Below, one piece after another: positions 22,901 to 31,525 of a DNA stretch of 64,000 nt (position 1 is its first letter; every line of letters begins with the position of its first letter). The notes under the pieces were generated by a model. The model ran no database searches. It saw only the letters and a program-made list of their open reading frames with translations, and was not told where the DNA came from. The stretch is from Meloidogyne chitwoodi (taxonomy: Eukaryota; Nematoda; Chromadorea; Rhabditida; Meloidogynidae): NCBI GenBank assembly GCA_015183035.1, contig JACZZP010000011.1:558001-622000 (forward strand), in the 5' to 3' direction. The position numbers and the translations under genes were made by a program.

Positions 22901-25900
22901 CGATATTTGTGGAGTTTTACTAAGATTTCGTAACAAAAAAATAATGATAAGTACAGATGTAAAAAGCGCATTTCACCAAATAAGTTTAAAAGAAAATCAA
23001 AGAATTTAACTAGATTTTTGTGGATAAAAAATCCCAAAGATGAACCAAAAGATGATAATTTAATAAAATTTCGATTTGTGAGAATGCCTTTCGGGGTAAT
23101 TTCAGCGCCTTTTCTCCTCGCCGCTGTTATTAACCATCATTTAGAAAAATTTGGCGGTCAATTTGGAATTGAATTAAAAAGAGGGACTTATGCTGATAAT
23201 GTATTTTTCGGCGCAGAAAATGAAAAAGACGCAGCCGAAAAATGTCAAAAAGCCCTTCAAATTTTTAAGGATGCAAAAATGGATCTTCACGAATTTTGCT
23301 CTAATGACTCAACAGTTAACAAATTATTTGGTGACAAGGATCAAAAAAATCCCGGTAAAATTCTAGGCTTAGAATGGGATATGAAAAAAGACGCTTTAAT
23401 TGTAAAATTGAGTAAAATAGAACATGAAAATGTATGGACAAAAAGAAAAGTCCTAAAAGAAATCGCCAGGACATTTGATCCGTTGGGCCTAGTCGTTCCC
23501 GTTAATTTTTTGAGAAAATTATTTGTTCAAGAATTATGGAAAAATCAACAGGGCTGGGACGAAAAAATCGATGAAATTAACGTGCAAAAATGGAAAGAAT
23601 TGCAAAGGGACTTCGGATCATTCCTTGTTCGTCGCCAAGCAACACGCAAACAGGAACTTGTTGACGTTCATATATTTGTCGATGCTTCTGCCAAAGGTTT
23701 TGCAAGTGTCGCTTATGTGAAAGGGAATCAAGAGAAAAGCGAAAATAGCGTGTCCATCATCTATTCAAAAGGCCGACTAGCCCCATTAAAAAATGTAATG
23801 ACTATTCCTAGACTAGAGTTAATGGGAGCAGTAGCAGGAAAAAGAATGATTGAATTTATTAAAAAGGAGAGTGATCTAGAAATTTTAAATTGTTACATAT
23901 GGTCCGACAGTAAGTGTGTATTAAGCTGGATTTTAACATCTAATGAAGAAAAATTGCCAAGGTTTGTCAAGAGAAGAATTTTAGATATTAGAGAAAATAA
24001 AAAGATAATATGGAGATATGTCCCAACCGATAAAAATCCAGCTGATATAGCTACTAGAGGTTGTACTTGTGAAGAATTAAAAAATAACAAAATGTGGTGG
24101 GAAGGCCCTGATTTTTAAAGAAACATAAAAATGAATGGCCACCACTTAATTTGGAAATTAAAGAGAAAAATGAAAAAATAGAAGTAATAAATATGGATAT
24201 TTTAGTTGGTGAAATAATTAATATAGAAATTCGAAATGAATATCCAAAAATAATTAATGTAGCAAAAAAATTCTGTTTCGCATTACAAAAATTCTTAAAA
24301 AATATAAAAGTAAATACTGAATTTATGAAATCAATTAAAAATACAAATTCAAATTTAGGAATAAGAAAATTAGCTGAATATTTAATTATATTACAATCAC
24401 AACAGAAAAATCCACCAACTGAAAAAGAAATAAGAGAATTAATTTTAAAGAGAGAAAAATATGGTATATGGGTTTGTGCAGGACGCTTGGAAAATTCAGA
24501 CTCTAAAAATCCCATTTTTATCTCTTATAACTCTTCTCTGGCTAATTTATTATGTAATGAAGCTCATTTTCAAACCCTGCATAGTGGAGTACGACAGAGT
24601 CTAATAAAATTACGTTTAAATTTTTGGATACCCTCTGGACGTCGAAAAATGAGAACAATAATTGATAAATGTTTCGAATGTCGAAAATTAAAATTAAGAC
24701 CGTACGAAATACCCAATATGCCCAATTTACCTAGTGAAAGAGTAAAACGCTCAAAACCCTTTGAAAATTGTGGTGTGGACTATGCAGGGCCATTCGAAGT
24801 AAAAAATAAAGAAGGAACAATAAATAAGTGTTGGATAGAAATATTCACATGCATGGCTACCCGATTCACGCATTTGGAAATTATTCAAGATTTGTCGGCT
24901 AAATCATGTATTATGGCATTTCGTAGATTTATAGCGGAATTCGGATTGCCAAAAAGAATAATAAGTGATAACGGAACACAATACCAACTCACTTCAAAAA
25001 TAGTCCTTGAAATACAGAAAAAATTAGAAACTAAGAAAATAAGTTGGACATTTATTCCTTCTCTAAGTCCATGGTTCGGAGGTTTTTATGAATCAATGGT
25101 AAAAATAATGAAAAAATGTCTAAAATCGGCTATTGGAAGAAAATTATTATATTTTGAAGAATTAAGAACAGTTTTAGTTTAAATAAAATTAATAATGAAT
25201 ACTAGGCCTCTCACATACATTTATGAAAATTTCGAAGATTCACTTGAAATTTTAAGACCTATTGACTTAATAATGCCCCAGAGAAATGAAAATACATTTG
25301 ACTTAGAAAATATAGATGAAGAGGAATTTAATTTAAAAGAAACACAAAAGGTTGAATTAATTAAAGAATGGAAACGCGCGAACGAAATGCTTTCAAAATT
25401 TTGGGAAAAATGGCAAAAAGAATATTTGGATCAACTTAGAGAGCGGGTTGATAAACATAAACAAAAAACAGCCAATAAAAATTATTCCCCAAAATTAGGA
25501 GAAATTGTTTTAGTACAAGATAAAAATATCCCAAAAAATCACTGGCAATTGGCAAAAATTGTCGATCTTGTAAAAAGTAAAGATGGATTAATACGTTCGG
25601 CAAAAATTAAATCAAAAGGTCGTATTTTAAATAGAGCTATTGCATTACTCTATCCTTTAGAATTAGCCACAGAAAATGAAACTTGCGAACAAGAATGCGC
25701 CAATAAAAATGTGAAAAATAAAGAAAAACCAAAAGAAATCAATGAAAAAGCGCACTCTATGAAATTAAGAGAAAGAAAAAATAAACCAAATTATAAAGAA
25801 TCCGAAAGCGAAGGAGAGATAGAAAACGAAGAGAGAGAAATAAACATAATGTATTATACCGATGAGAGTGAGGAAAATACAACGAGTGATGAGAGTGAGA

Positions 25901-28900
25901 GTAATGATAATCAAAGAGAAGGTAACATAAGAGTCCCATTCCCTGTAAATGGACTTTTATTTGTAAGAGTACCAAATGATCCAATAGATGCGCGAAAAAA
26001 GAGAGAGGCTAGAGTAAATAATGTTTTTAAAGCCCCAAGACTAAGAACAGTTTATTGTAATTGCCTTTGCAAAATTAACAAATCAAAATGTCTTTGTATA
26101 TATCGAGGTAGTCCTTGTAAATGTTACACAATACCAGAAGACCCAACTAATGCCAGAGAATTTAAAAATATGAAATTATTAAAAATAGAAAAAATAAATC
26201 CGTTCAATGAAGGTATAGAAAAATATCAAGAAAAGAAAAGTAAAAATGAAAATAAATTTAAAATAATTAAAGATTTTAGAATTTTTACAAATAAATACAT
26301 AATAAGTATATTTCTAATATATTTCATTTTTTCAAAAATAAAAGTTACGGCGAACCCATGTGGAAGAAATGAACCCCTAAAATTTATAGAAATGCACGAA
26401 TGTATTTCAAATGGACTAGTGATAAAGAAAAATAGAGAAGGTCTGCTTTGTTGGACAAATATTGACTGTGGAGAAAAACATTTGAGAATTAATAAAAAAG
26501 AAGAAAATTTTTGTGGAGAAAAATGTCAATGTCCTGAATGGACAAATCAGTGTAGTTTTTACTATGGTCCATCAAGTAAAAACTCCACTTTAAAAAATAA
26601 AAAGGTAAATGAGATATTAAATTCTGAGGAAATAAAAAAGAAAATATGTTCAGTAAAGTATAATGAAAATTGCTCAAAAATTAAATCAATTAAAGAAGTA
26701 AATCAAATTGAATTATATGATGGAAATAAAATAATTGTCAATAATTTGAATATAATAATAGAAGATATTTTAGAAAATGAGTTTACTTGTGTAGGACAGG
26801 GTAGTATAACTGGCTCCCCAAAATTTTGTGAAAAACATCATTGTCACGAAAAAGGAACAAAATTCTGTTATTATACCCGTAATGAAATAGTTCTTCTCGA
26901 AACAAGTCAAGGAAATATTCCAATAAAGGCTTGGGGTAGAACTCGCATTAAAATTTATGACTTTATCGAGAAAAAAGAAAAAATCAAGTGTGAAGATTGT
27001 AAAATAAAATGTTTAAGTGAAGGCTTTCAAATTTATAACAATGAAAAAATAAGCGGCATAGAACTATGTGTAAATAAAAAATGTGAATATATATCCTTCC
27101 CTGAGAAAATAGAAAATAAAACATTGACTAAAAATACACTAGTAAACGATTATAGTGTATTGATTAACTTTTTCGAAAAGGGAGAAAAAATAAAAGAAGA
27201 AAAGACAAAATGCCCAGGACAAAATGTCTGCGTATTAATTAATTGTGTAATGTGCCTGGACTATCTAAAAAATCCCCACTGTTATCCAGAAATAGCGGTG
27301 ATTTCATTAGGACTTGCAGTATATTTTTTAGCAAGTGTAATAATAATTATCTTCAAATTAATCAAAATAATCTTTTACATAATAAAATTTTTAATAATGA
27401 CAAAATTTAAATGTATACAATTGTTAGGAAGAATAATAATAAAACATAGAAATAGTAAGAAAGAAAATAAAAATGAAAAAGAAAAAATTTTGCCAAAAAG
27501 CGCAAAATCAAAAATCGTACCAATGAAAATCATAATAAACCTAATAATATTATTAACATGTAATAATGTGGAGAGTTTAACCACAATTACAGCTAAAGAA
27601 GAACAATGCACAGTGAATAAACAAGGTGAAAGAAATTGCTTATTCGAAGATATACTTGAATTAAATTTAAATCCCCATGAACAAACATTAAAAATTTTAT
27701 TAAATGATCATACAGGAAAATTAGCAGGAACTATAGAAATAGAAGTTCATTATACTGAAATGATTTGTAATAAAGTTATTAAATTTTACACACGAACATG
27801 GACTATGAGAACAATGTCAGTTAAACGTTGTTATTCGGAGGGGAGTTGTAAAGAGTCAAAGTGTAGTGAAATTAAAACAAATGAACAGATAGAAGAATTA
27901 AAAGATGTGAATAAATTTCCGGGTATAACGCAATGCGTAGAATCCGATGGGGGATGGTTCCAAGGATGTTTCTTTGTAGTTCCCGCGTGCACTTTTTACA
28001 GATTTTACGCAATCCCTTCAAAGAAAGAAACGTTGGAAATATTCACTTGTGAAAAATGGGAACCTATCATTAGGATAAATTCTAAACTTATTGATAACCA
28101 TGGAAATTTGACAGAAAGTATATTTAATTTAACACCCGGCACGAAAGCAATAGGAAGAAAAATGGAAATTACCCTCAAGGATATTACAATGGGAGTCATA
28201 CCATTGCTTTCTACAACATTTATTTCAAATAAAAATAAAATTGCTAAAATAGATACAGAATTAGAAAATATTTTAAGAAAATTTAAATGTAAATCTAAAA
28301 CAGAAGCTAGAAAATTTTTAAATTGCACAATAGATCCCAATATATGCCATTGTCGCCCCGCAGATAATAAAGTAAATTGTAATTGTAAAGAAGTAGCAAA
28401 TCAAAGTGAAATATTCCGATCAGAAAATAGTTTACCTTTTGCTCATAATGGAATTCTAATAAAAAATATATATGGAAATGTTGTGGCTTCTACGGAACTT
28501 TCATCTGCTACTTTACAATTAAAATTAAGTGGAATGAGATTACGCACGGAAATAGAATTAAACAAATGCATAATTACAAATGTAAATTTAAGTGGCTGCT
28601 ATGACTGTGAGGAAGGTGCAAAAATACGTCTAAAATGCTCAACAGACTTTGGAAAATCGCTTGCCAATATAATATGTCCCAGCACAAAACTTTTTACAAT
28701 TTGTAATCCTAAAGGAATTAGTAAAACAATTTCAACTACAATTGGACATTCATTAGTAGAGGAAAAATGTGAAGTATTCTGCGGATTGCAACCTACCACT
28801 TTTATATTAAAGGGACGATTGGCAGCTGCGGACATAAAAATCATTAAAACGTGGCGCGTAGTAGGAAATAATGAAGGCAAGATAGAAAGCAATGCGTTTA

Positions 28901-30624
28901 TAGTTTGGCTGTCCCACTTCGATTTTTTAAACTTGCTGTCTTACCTAGTCAACCCACTCTACTTAGTTATTTTTCTCATCACGCTTCTCCTTATATTTAT
29001 CTTCATATACTGTATAGTGCCCATCCTCTTGCGCCTACTAATTAAAAGTCTTCTACAAACTATTTGGCCTCGGAGTGTTGTGGATCATGTTAAAATTATA
29101 TGATTAATATTTTTTATATTCTTTTTATTTATTTCTATTAAACTTTTATTAATAATCATATTGTCATTCCTTTTAAAATTCCCAAATATTATTGTCTTTT
29201 TACTTTTAAGATGTGTCATTTTCTCTTGAATATATAACCCATCATTTTCACCCCATTAATAATCTTCCTTAACTATCATAAGAATATAATAAAACTTTTT
29301 CAAGAATAAATATATTAAAATTTAAAAGGTTTCATTTTTGGTTAAAAAATTGTAAGTTTAATTGTCAGTTCAGACAATAGGTGGTTTTTTTGTAGCGATT
29401 CAATTTACACAAGTGAGGTGTCATTCGAAAGAGCTCGGCGAGCTGAGTCGAACTAGCCCTGAACGAAGTCGAACCAACTACTCTGAGCCGAGATACAGAC
29501 CCCCAAAAATCGAAAAATCATAGGGGGGACCAAGCTCTTTTCGGGTGAAAAATTCGAATATGAGTATGATAGCTCATTCGATAGGTCTCTTTGAGACCTA
29601 TCGAATGAGACCAAAATTGTCGAGATTGAACGATTTTGAACAAAGTTATGAAAGATCGAAGTTTGCTGGAAACACGCCAAACTTGAACCTACAGGGAGTG
29701 TTTTATCACTTCTTCGTGTGAGAGCCCATCCCTGGTTGGCTTTTTGGTACATGCGTTATTCTACGGCGCAAATTACAACAAAATAATTCAGTGAAAATAA
29801 TTTAGTAGCAGCCGCGGTAATCACTAATAAGAGCTTACTCCCCCCTATGATTTTTCGATTTTTGGGGGGTCTGTATCTCGGCTCAGAGTAGTTGGTTCGA
29901 CTTCGTTCAGGCTAGTTCGACTCAGCTCGCCGAGCTCTTTCGAATGACACCTCACTTGTGTAAATTGAATCGCTACAAAAAAACCACCTATACTTCCCCA
30001 GATCCAATTTTTTCGAAGGGACCAACCACAATTCCGATGGATTGTCACAAATATTATATTAGACTTCCAATGACAATCTTGAAGAAAATTAAGAAAAAAT
30101 AAATTTAAAATTAACAAATATTACCAAGAAAAAGTTCCATAAAATATACAATAAAAATTGTCAAATTAGAAAATAATAAAACAATTAAACATTCTTTAGC
30201 TTGGCTAAAAGAATTTAAAATCCAATTTAAAATTAATTGAAATGTTGGTAAAAATCCATAATTTAAAGAAATATCCAAAAATAATTGTAAAATTAAAATG
30301 GCCTATTAAATAAATTTTTATAAATAGTAAAATGTATATTTTCTAATTAAATTTATATAAATACCTAGTTTTAAAAAATTTAATTTTGTGGAAAACTAAC
30401 AAAATGTCAGTAAGGGAAAATATGACAAAATGTCATTAAGGGCATACTTTTATGTTTTGTATTTTAATTAAAAAAGAACATACAACTAATAAAATTAACA
30501 AATTCCGAATTCCGTTAAATTCTGTCCATTCAGAATTTATGCTTAGTAACGAGTCTCTTGTAACATGGAGTAACTTATTGTTGTTTAACTTTGTTTTATT
30601 TTCATCTTTTTTGTTGATTGACAT
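16906..30624 (-). CDS. Diacylglycerol acyltransferase 1-like (MBOAT), split by insertions
   Basis: Minus-strand exons: 30624-30448, 30302-30125, [unresolved], ~18967-18821, 18773-18342, 18126-17894, 17715-17547, 17113-17030 and 16992-16906. Marks of DGAT1/MBOAT run in the right order: LLHVTRDSLLS...EFNGIR, ETMKLFSYIHLNY, YPNNLTISNLYYFILSPTLC, DFPKNPKRRW, FHAFLNLIGELLRFSDRQFY, EYWRFWNSRFNQWAVRHMYK and LLHAY (the catalytic His region, FHEY in most DGAT1s). DGAT1 makes triacylglycerol from diacylglycerol and acyl-CoA in the ER membrane. Oddities: ~11 kb of repeats sits between 30125 and 18967. The exon linking them is unclear because phase 1 must meet phase 0. The donor at 17547 (GTCAGT) is the only in-phase choice I found and shortens the loop after the His by about four residues. 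Function as an intact gene is uncertain. Confidence 0.75.
18890..19360. repeat. Long foldback including inverted copy of a DGAT1 exon edge
   Basis: Arms run outward from about 19120 with TCTAGGGGTAATTTG.GGCG.TGATCACGAATCTGA on both sides. They continue through GAAAAC.. to a stretch (GG.CAATCC.TCGGAATTGTGG) that on the left is the DGAT1 exon itself (~18900-18940) and on the right is its inverted copy (19300-19330). The core shares the ATCTATGATTTTT.ATCA.GTACTTGAT motif with the MITE at 12318. Confidence 0.6.
19442..19742 (+). repeat. 5' LTR of BEL/Pao element
   Basis: 301 nt beginning TGTTGTGGATCATG and ending GTCAGTTCAGACA. It matches the 3' LTR base for base by eye. A possible U3/R signal is TATAACCC near 19600, and AATAAA-type signals near 19655 and 19671. 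Confidence 0.95.
19745..19762 (+). other. Primer-binding site
   Basis: TGGTGCCCCAGTATTAAG starts 3 nt after the 5' LTR. The TGGNGCCCC form matches the complement of a tRNA 3' end (CCA included). I do not assign the tRNA. Confidence 0.7.
19763..20419 (+). other. Open Pro/Gln/Arg-rich frame before gag, without ATG
   Basis: A frame open for 218 codons lies between the PBS and gag and overlaps the gag start by 98 nt in another frame. It contains no ATG at all. The nominal first codon at 19802 is GTG. Composition is strongly biased: a poly-Gln patch, two copies of QVPYQYQQLLLPPP-type blocks (proline-rich), then Arg/Asn/Gln-rich sequence with RG and RR pairs such as YRGRNQSSS. It would encode a basic, probably nucleic-acid-binding protein if reached by splicing or non-AUG initiation. 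It could also be the leader read by chance, but 218 stop-free codons in this AT-rich setting is notable. Confidence 0.4.
20322..23009 (+). pseudogene. BEL/Pao gag, protease and first part of RT
   Basis: The ATG frame (895 aa) contains a BEL-type Gag domain (DUF1759-like: LPEFNGELRNWNAFYEEFK...), then three Cys/His knuckles (CTFCDKFHWEDKC, CFKCFNKGHKSKEC, CYNCKKFGHNSAFC, about 21440-21640). The aspartic protease with LDSGCEISLI follows (~21998), then the RT start with VRIVFDASCRTKEG (~22815) and ISTDVKSAFHQISL (~22945). It stops at 23007 because about one base is missing compared with the expected continuation. Homology resumes in the next frame from 23010. Gag-pol is a single frame, as usual for BEL. 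Confidence 0.9.
23010..24118 (+). pseudogene. BEL/Pao RT second half and RNase H
   Basis: Continues RT in the shifted frame (RFLWIKNP, RMPFGVISAPFLLAA). The catalytic box is TYADNVFFG, where BEL elements normally have YVDD or YVDN. RNase H follows with IFVDASAKGF (~23675), PRLELMGAV and WSDSKCVLSW (~23900), ending PTDKNPADIATRG. The frame ends at 24116-24118 in a T/A run. One missing base again accounts for the break, as the homologous frame carries on at 24119. Confidence 0.88.
24119..25182 (+). pseudogene. BEL/Pao integrase
   Basis: Contains the integrase zinc-binding module (NEAHFQTLHSGVRQSL...CFECRKLK). The DDE core residues are Asp in GVDYAGPFEV (~24775), Asp in IISDNGTQY (~24960) and Glu in GFYESMVKIMKK (~25090). 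The frame is cut by TAA at 25180-25182. The following codons are in the same frame and continue the integrase (MNTRPL), so this is a nonsense change rather than an indel. Confidence 0.88.
25183..29103 (+). pseudogene. Integrase C-terminus (DUF5641-like) fused to envelope-like polyprotein
   Basis: The first ~180 codons complete the integrase and its BEL-specific C-terminal domain (GEIVLVQDKN...HWQLAKIV). With no stop, the frame runs on through an acidic linker and a Cys-rich stretch (~26050-26130) into an envelope-like part: signal or membrane segment ~26290-26345, cysteine-rich ectodomain, membrane segments ~27290-27400, a second hydrophobic signal ~27525-27590, a second cysteine-rich ectodomain, and a C-terminal anchor ~28930-29045. 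Two glycoprotein-like units, each led by a signal, mimic the Gn/Gc arrangement of phleboviruses. Nematode BEL envelopes are known to be of that origin. The frame ends 28 nt inside the 3' LTR. No ATG of its own is obvious for the envelope part, so a spliced or cleaved product is likely. Confidence 0.8.
29076..29376 (+). repeat. 3' LTR of BEL/Pao element
   Basis: 301 nt, identical by eye to the 5' LTR. The envelope frame reads 28 nt into it. No long purine tract precedes it; the bases before it are CTCGGAG. Confidence 0.95.
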
Positions 30625-31525
30625 TTAAAAATATTAAATATTTTTAATATATTTTTGGAACAGATAAAAATTGAGAAATTTAAAAAATATAAAAATGTCG
30701 ATAAAAGTTTTAAAATAGTAAAGACAGGAATATTTTTTCTATTGCAGTCTAATTATTTACATATATTTTTTCTATTCTCTCCTTTTTCTTTTCTCTACAA
30801 TCTATGTATAAAAGCTGGAGAAAGAAAAAAATTTAATATTAGATAACGATTTTTCACCAAACATTTTTAGGCAAAGAGATTCCGCAAAATAAAAAATTTA
30901 AACAAAAAAGTGAGTTTGACAAAGTTGAAAAAAGTATTTAAAAAATTTTAAATAAATTTATTTAATTGATTTTTTAATTTAGAATTTGTTAATATGTACT
31001 TAAATGATATTTCCATCTTATTTTAATTTGTACTATAACAAAGAAAAAAATAACGGAAGAAAGAAAATTTTTTTTTAATTTTTTTTCTCATTGTTTAAAT
31101 TATATTGTTGGCTTTAATAAATTCTCTATTATACTACTTGCCTTTTTTTTTTAAAATTTAATTTAAAAATTAAATTTATAAAAATATATTTTTTAAATTA
31201 ATTAAACTATTTTAAAGTTGAGCTAGAAAAGCGCTTATTTTACTCGGAATTTATTGTATTCGTGTGTTGCGGAAAAATGTGTGGATGGGAGATGGAATCG
31301 AACCATCGTGGAATGAGCCCAAACCAGAGCACAACCGACTGTGCCACCATCCAACCCTCTGATAGTCATTTTTCATTCACTCATATACTTTCTCAAGTAT
31401 ACGGACATAACAGAATTCCTCTCTGGAATATTTCTCCTCAATTTTTTACGAAATTTCCTCTTCAAAGGAAAATTCATCTCTCTGAGCAGATTTAAAAAAA
31501 AAGAATTTTTAGAACTTGTATGAAA
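30625..31525. other. Divergent spacer upstream of DGAT1-like gene and CDR-like copy B
   Basis: Contains the 5' flank of copy B (31010-31240, homologous to ~9990-10260). At 31282-31352 on the minus strand is a tRNA-like stretch with box A (TGGCACAGTCGG) and box B (GGTTCGATTCC). Its D and T stems pair, but the anticodon stem does not. Confidence 0.5.
31282..31352 (-). other. tRNA-like sequence, probable tRNA pseudogene or SINE head
   Basis: Minus strand from 31352: an acceptor-like GGATGG pairs with CCATCC, a D-arm CACA/TGTG and a T-arm GATGG-TTCGATT-CCATC are present, and a loop TTTGGGC places TGG at the anticodon (Pro). The anticodon stem has at least two mismatches, so it is unlikely to be functional. 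Internal promoter boxes look intact. Confidence 0.45.

Larger units (their letters stand above)
19442..29376 (+). mobile_element. BEL/Pao LTR retrotransposon with envelope-like region
   Basis: Two 301-nt LTRs (TG...CA) flank a ~9.3-kb interior in the order gag, aspartic protease, RT, RNase H, integrase, envelope-like. ATAG is duplicated at 19438-19441 and 29377-29380, the short target size expected for BEL/Pao. The element lies opposite to the DGAT1-like gene, inside its intron. The two LTRs look identical over all 301 nt, so insertion is recent. Yet the coding part has two frameshifts (near 23005 and 24115) and one nonsense codon (25180). Nematode BEL elements with phlebovirus-like envelope genes are known (Cer7 group). 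Confidence 0.93.
19427..30006. mobile_element. Palindromic MITE split by the BEL/Pao insertion
   Basis: The sequence ATCTGGGGAAGTATAGGTGG is found by joining 19427-19441 to 29381 onward. Its inverted copy ends at about 30006. Arms include TTTTTTTGTAGCGATTCAAT and GAGCTCGGCGAGCTGAGTCG (29380-29480 against 29890-29990). Without the retrotransposon the element is about 640 nt. About 110 nt of direct duplication flanks it (19300-19415 and 30018-30118). Confidence 0.65.

Noticed and set aside
23010..23020. Programmed frameshift between the two halves of RT
   Set aside because: It lies in the middle of the RT domain, where BEL elements have one continuous frame. A 1-nt loss explains it better.
29453..29752. 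99-codon open frame on the minus strand
   Set aside because: Lies in the arm and loop of the palindromic MITE, with no domain and no splice context.
29807..29823. AGCAGCCGCGGTAATCAC resembles the universal small-subunit rRNA 530 loop
   Set aside because: No rRNA context on either side. GTAATCACTAAT is a recurring end motif of MITEs in this window (48057, 63030), so the match is most likely coincidence within a repeat.
31282..31352. tRNA-Pro gene on the minus strand
   Set aside because: A and B boxes and two stems are present but the anticodon stem has mismatches. Reported only as tRNA-like.
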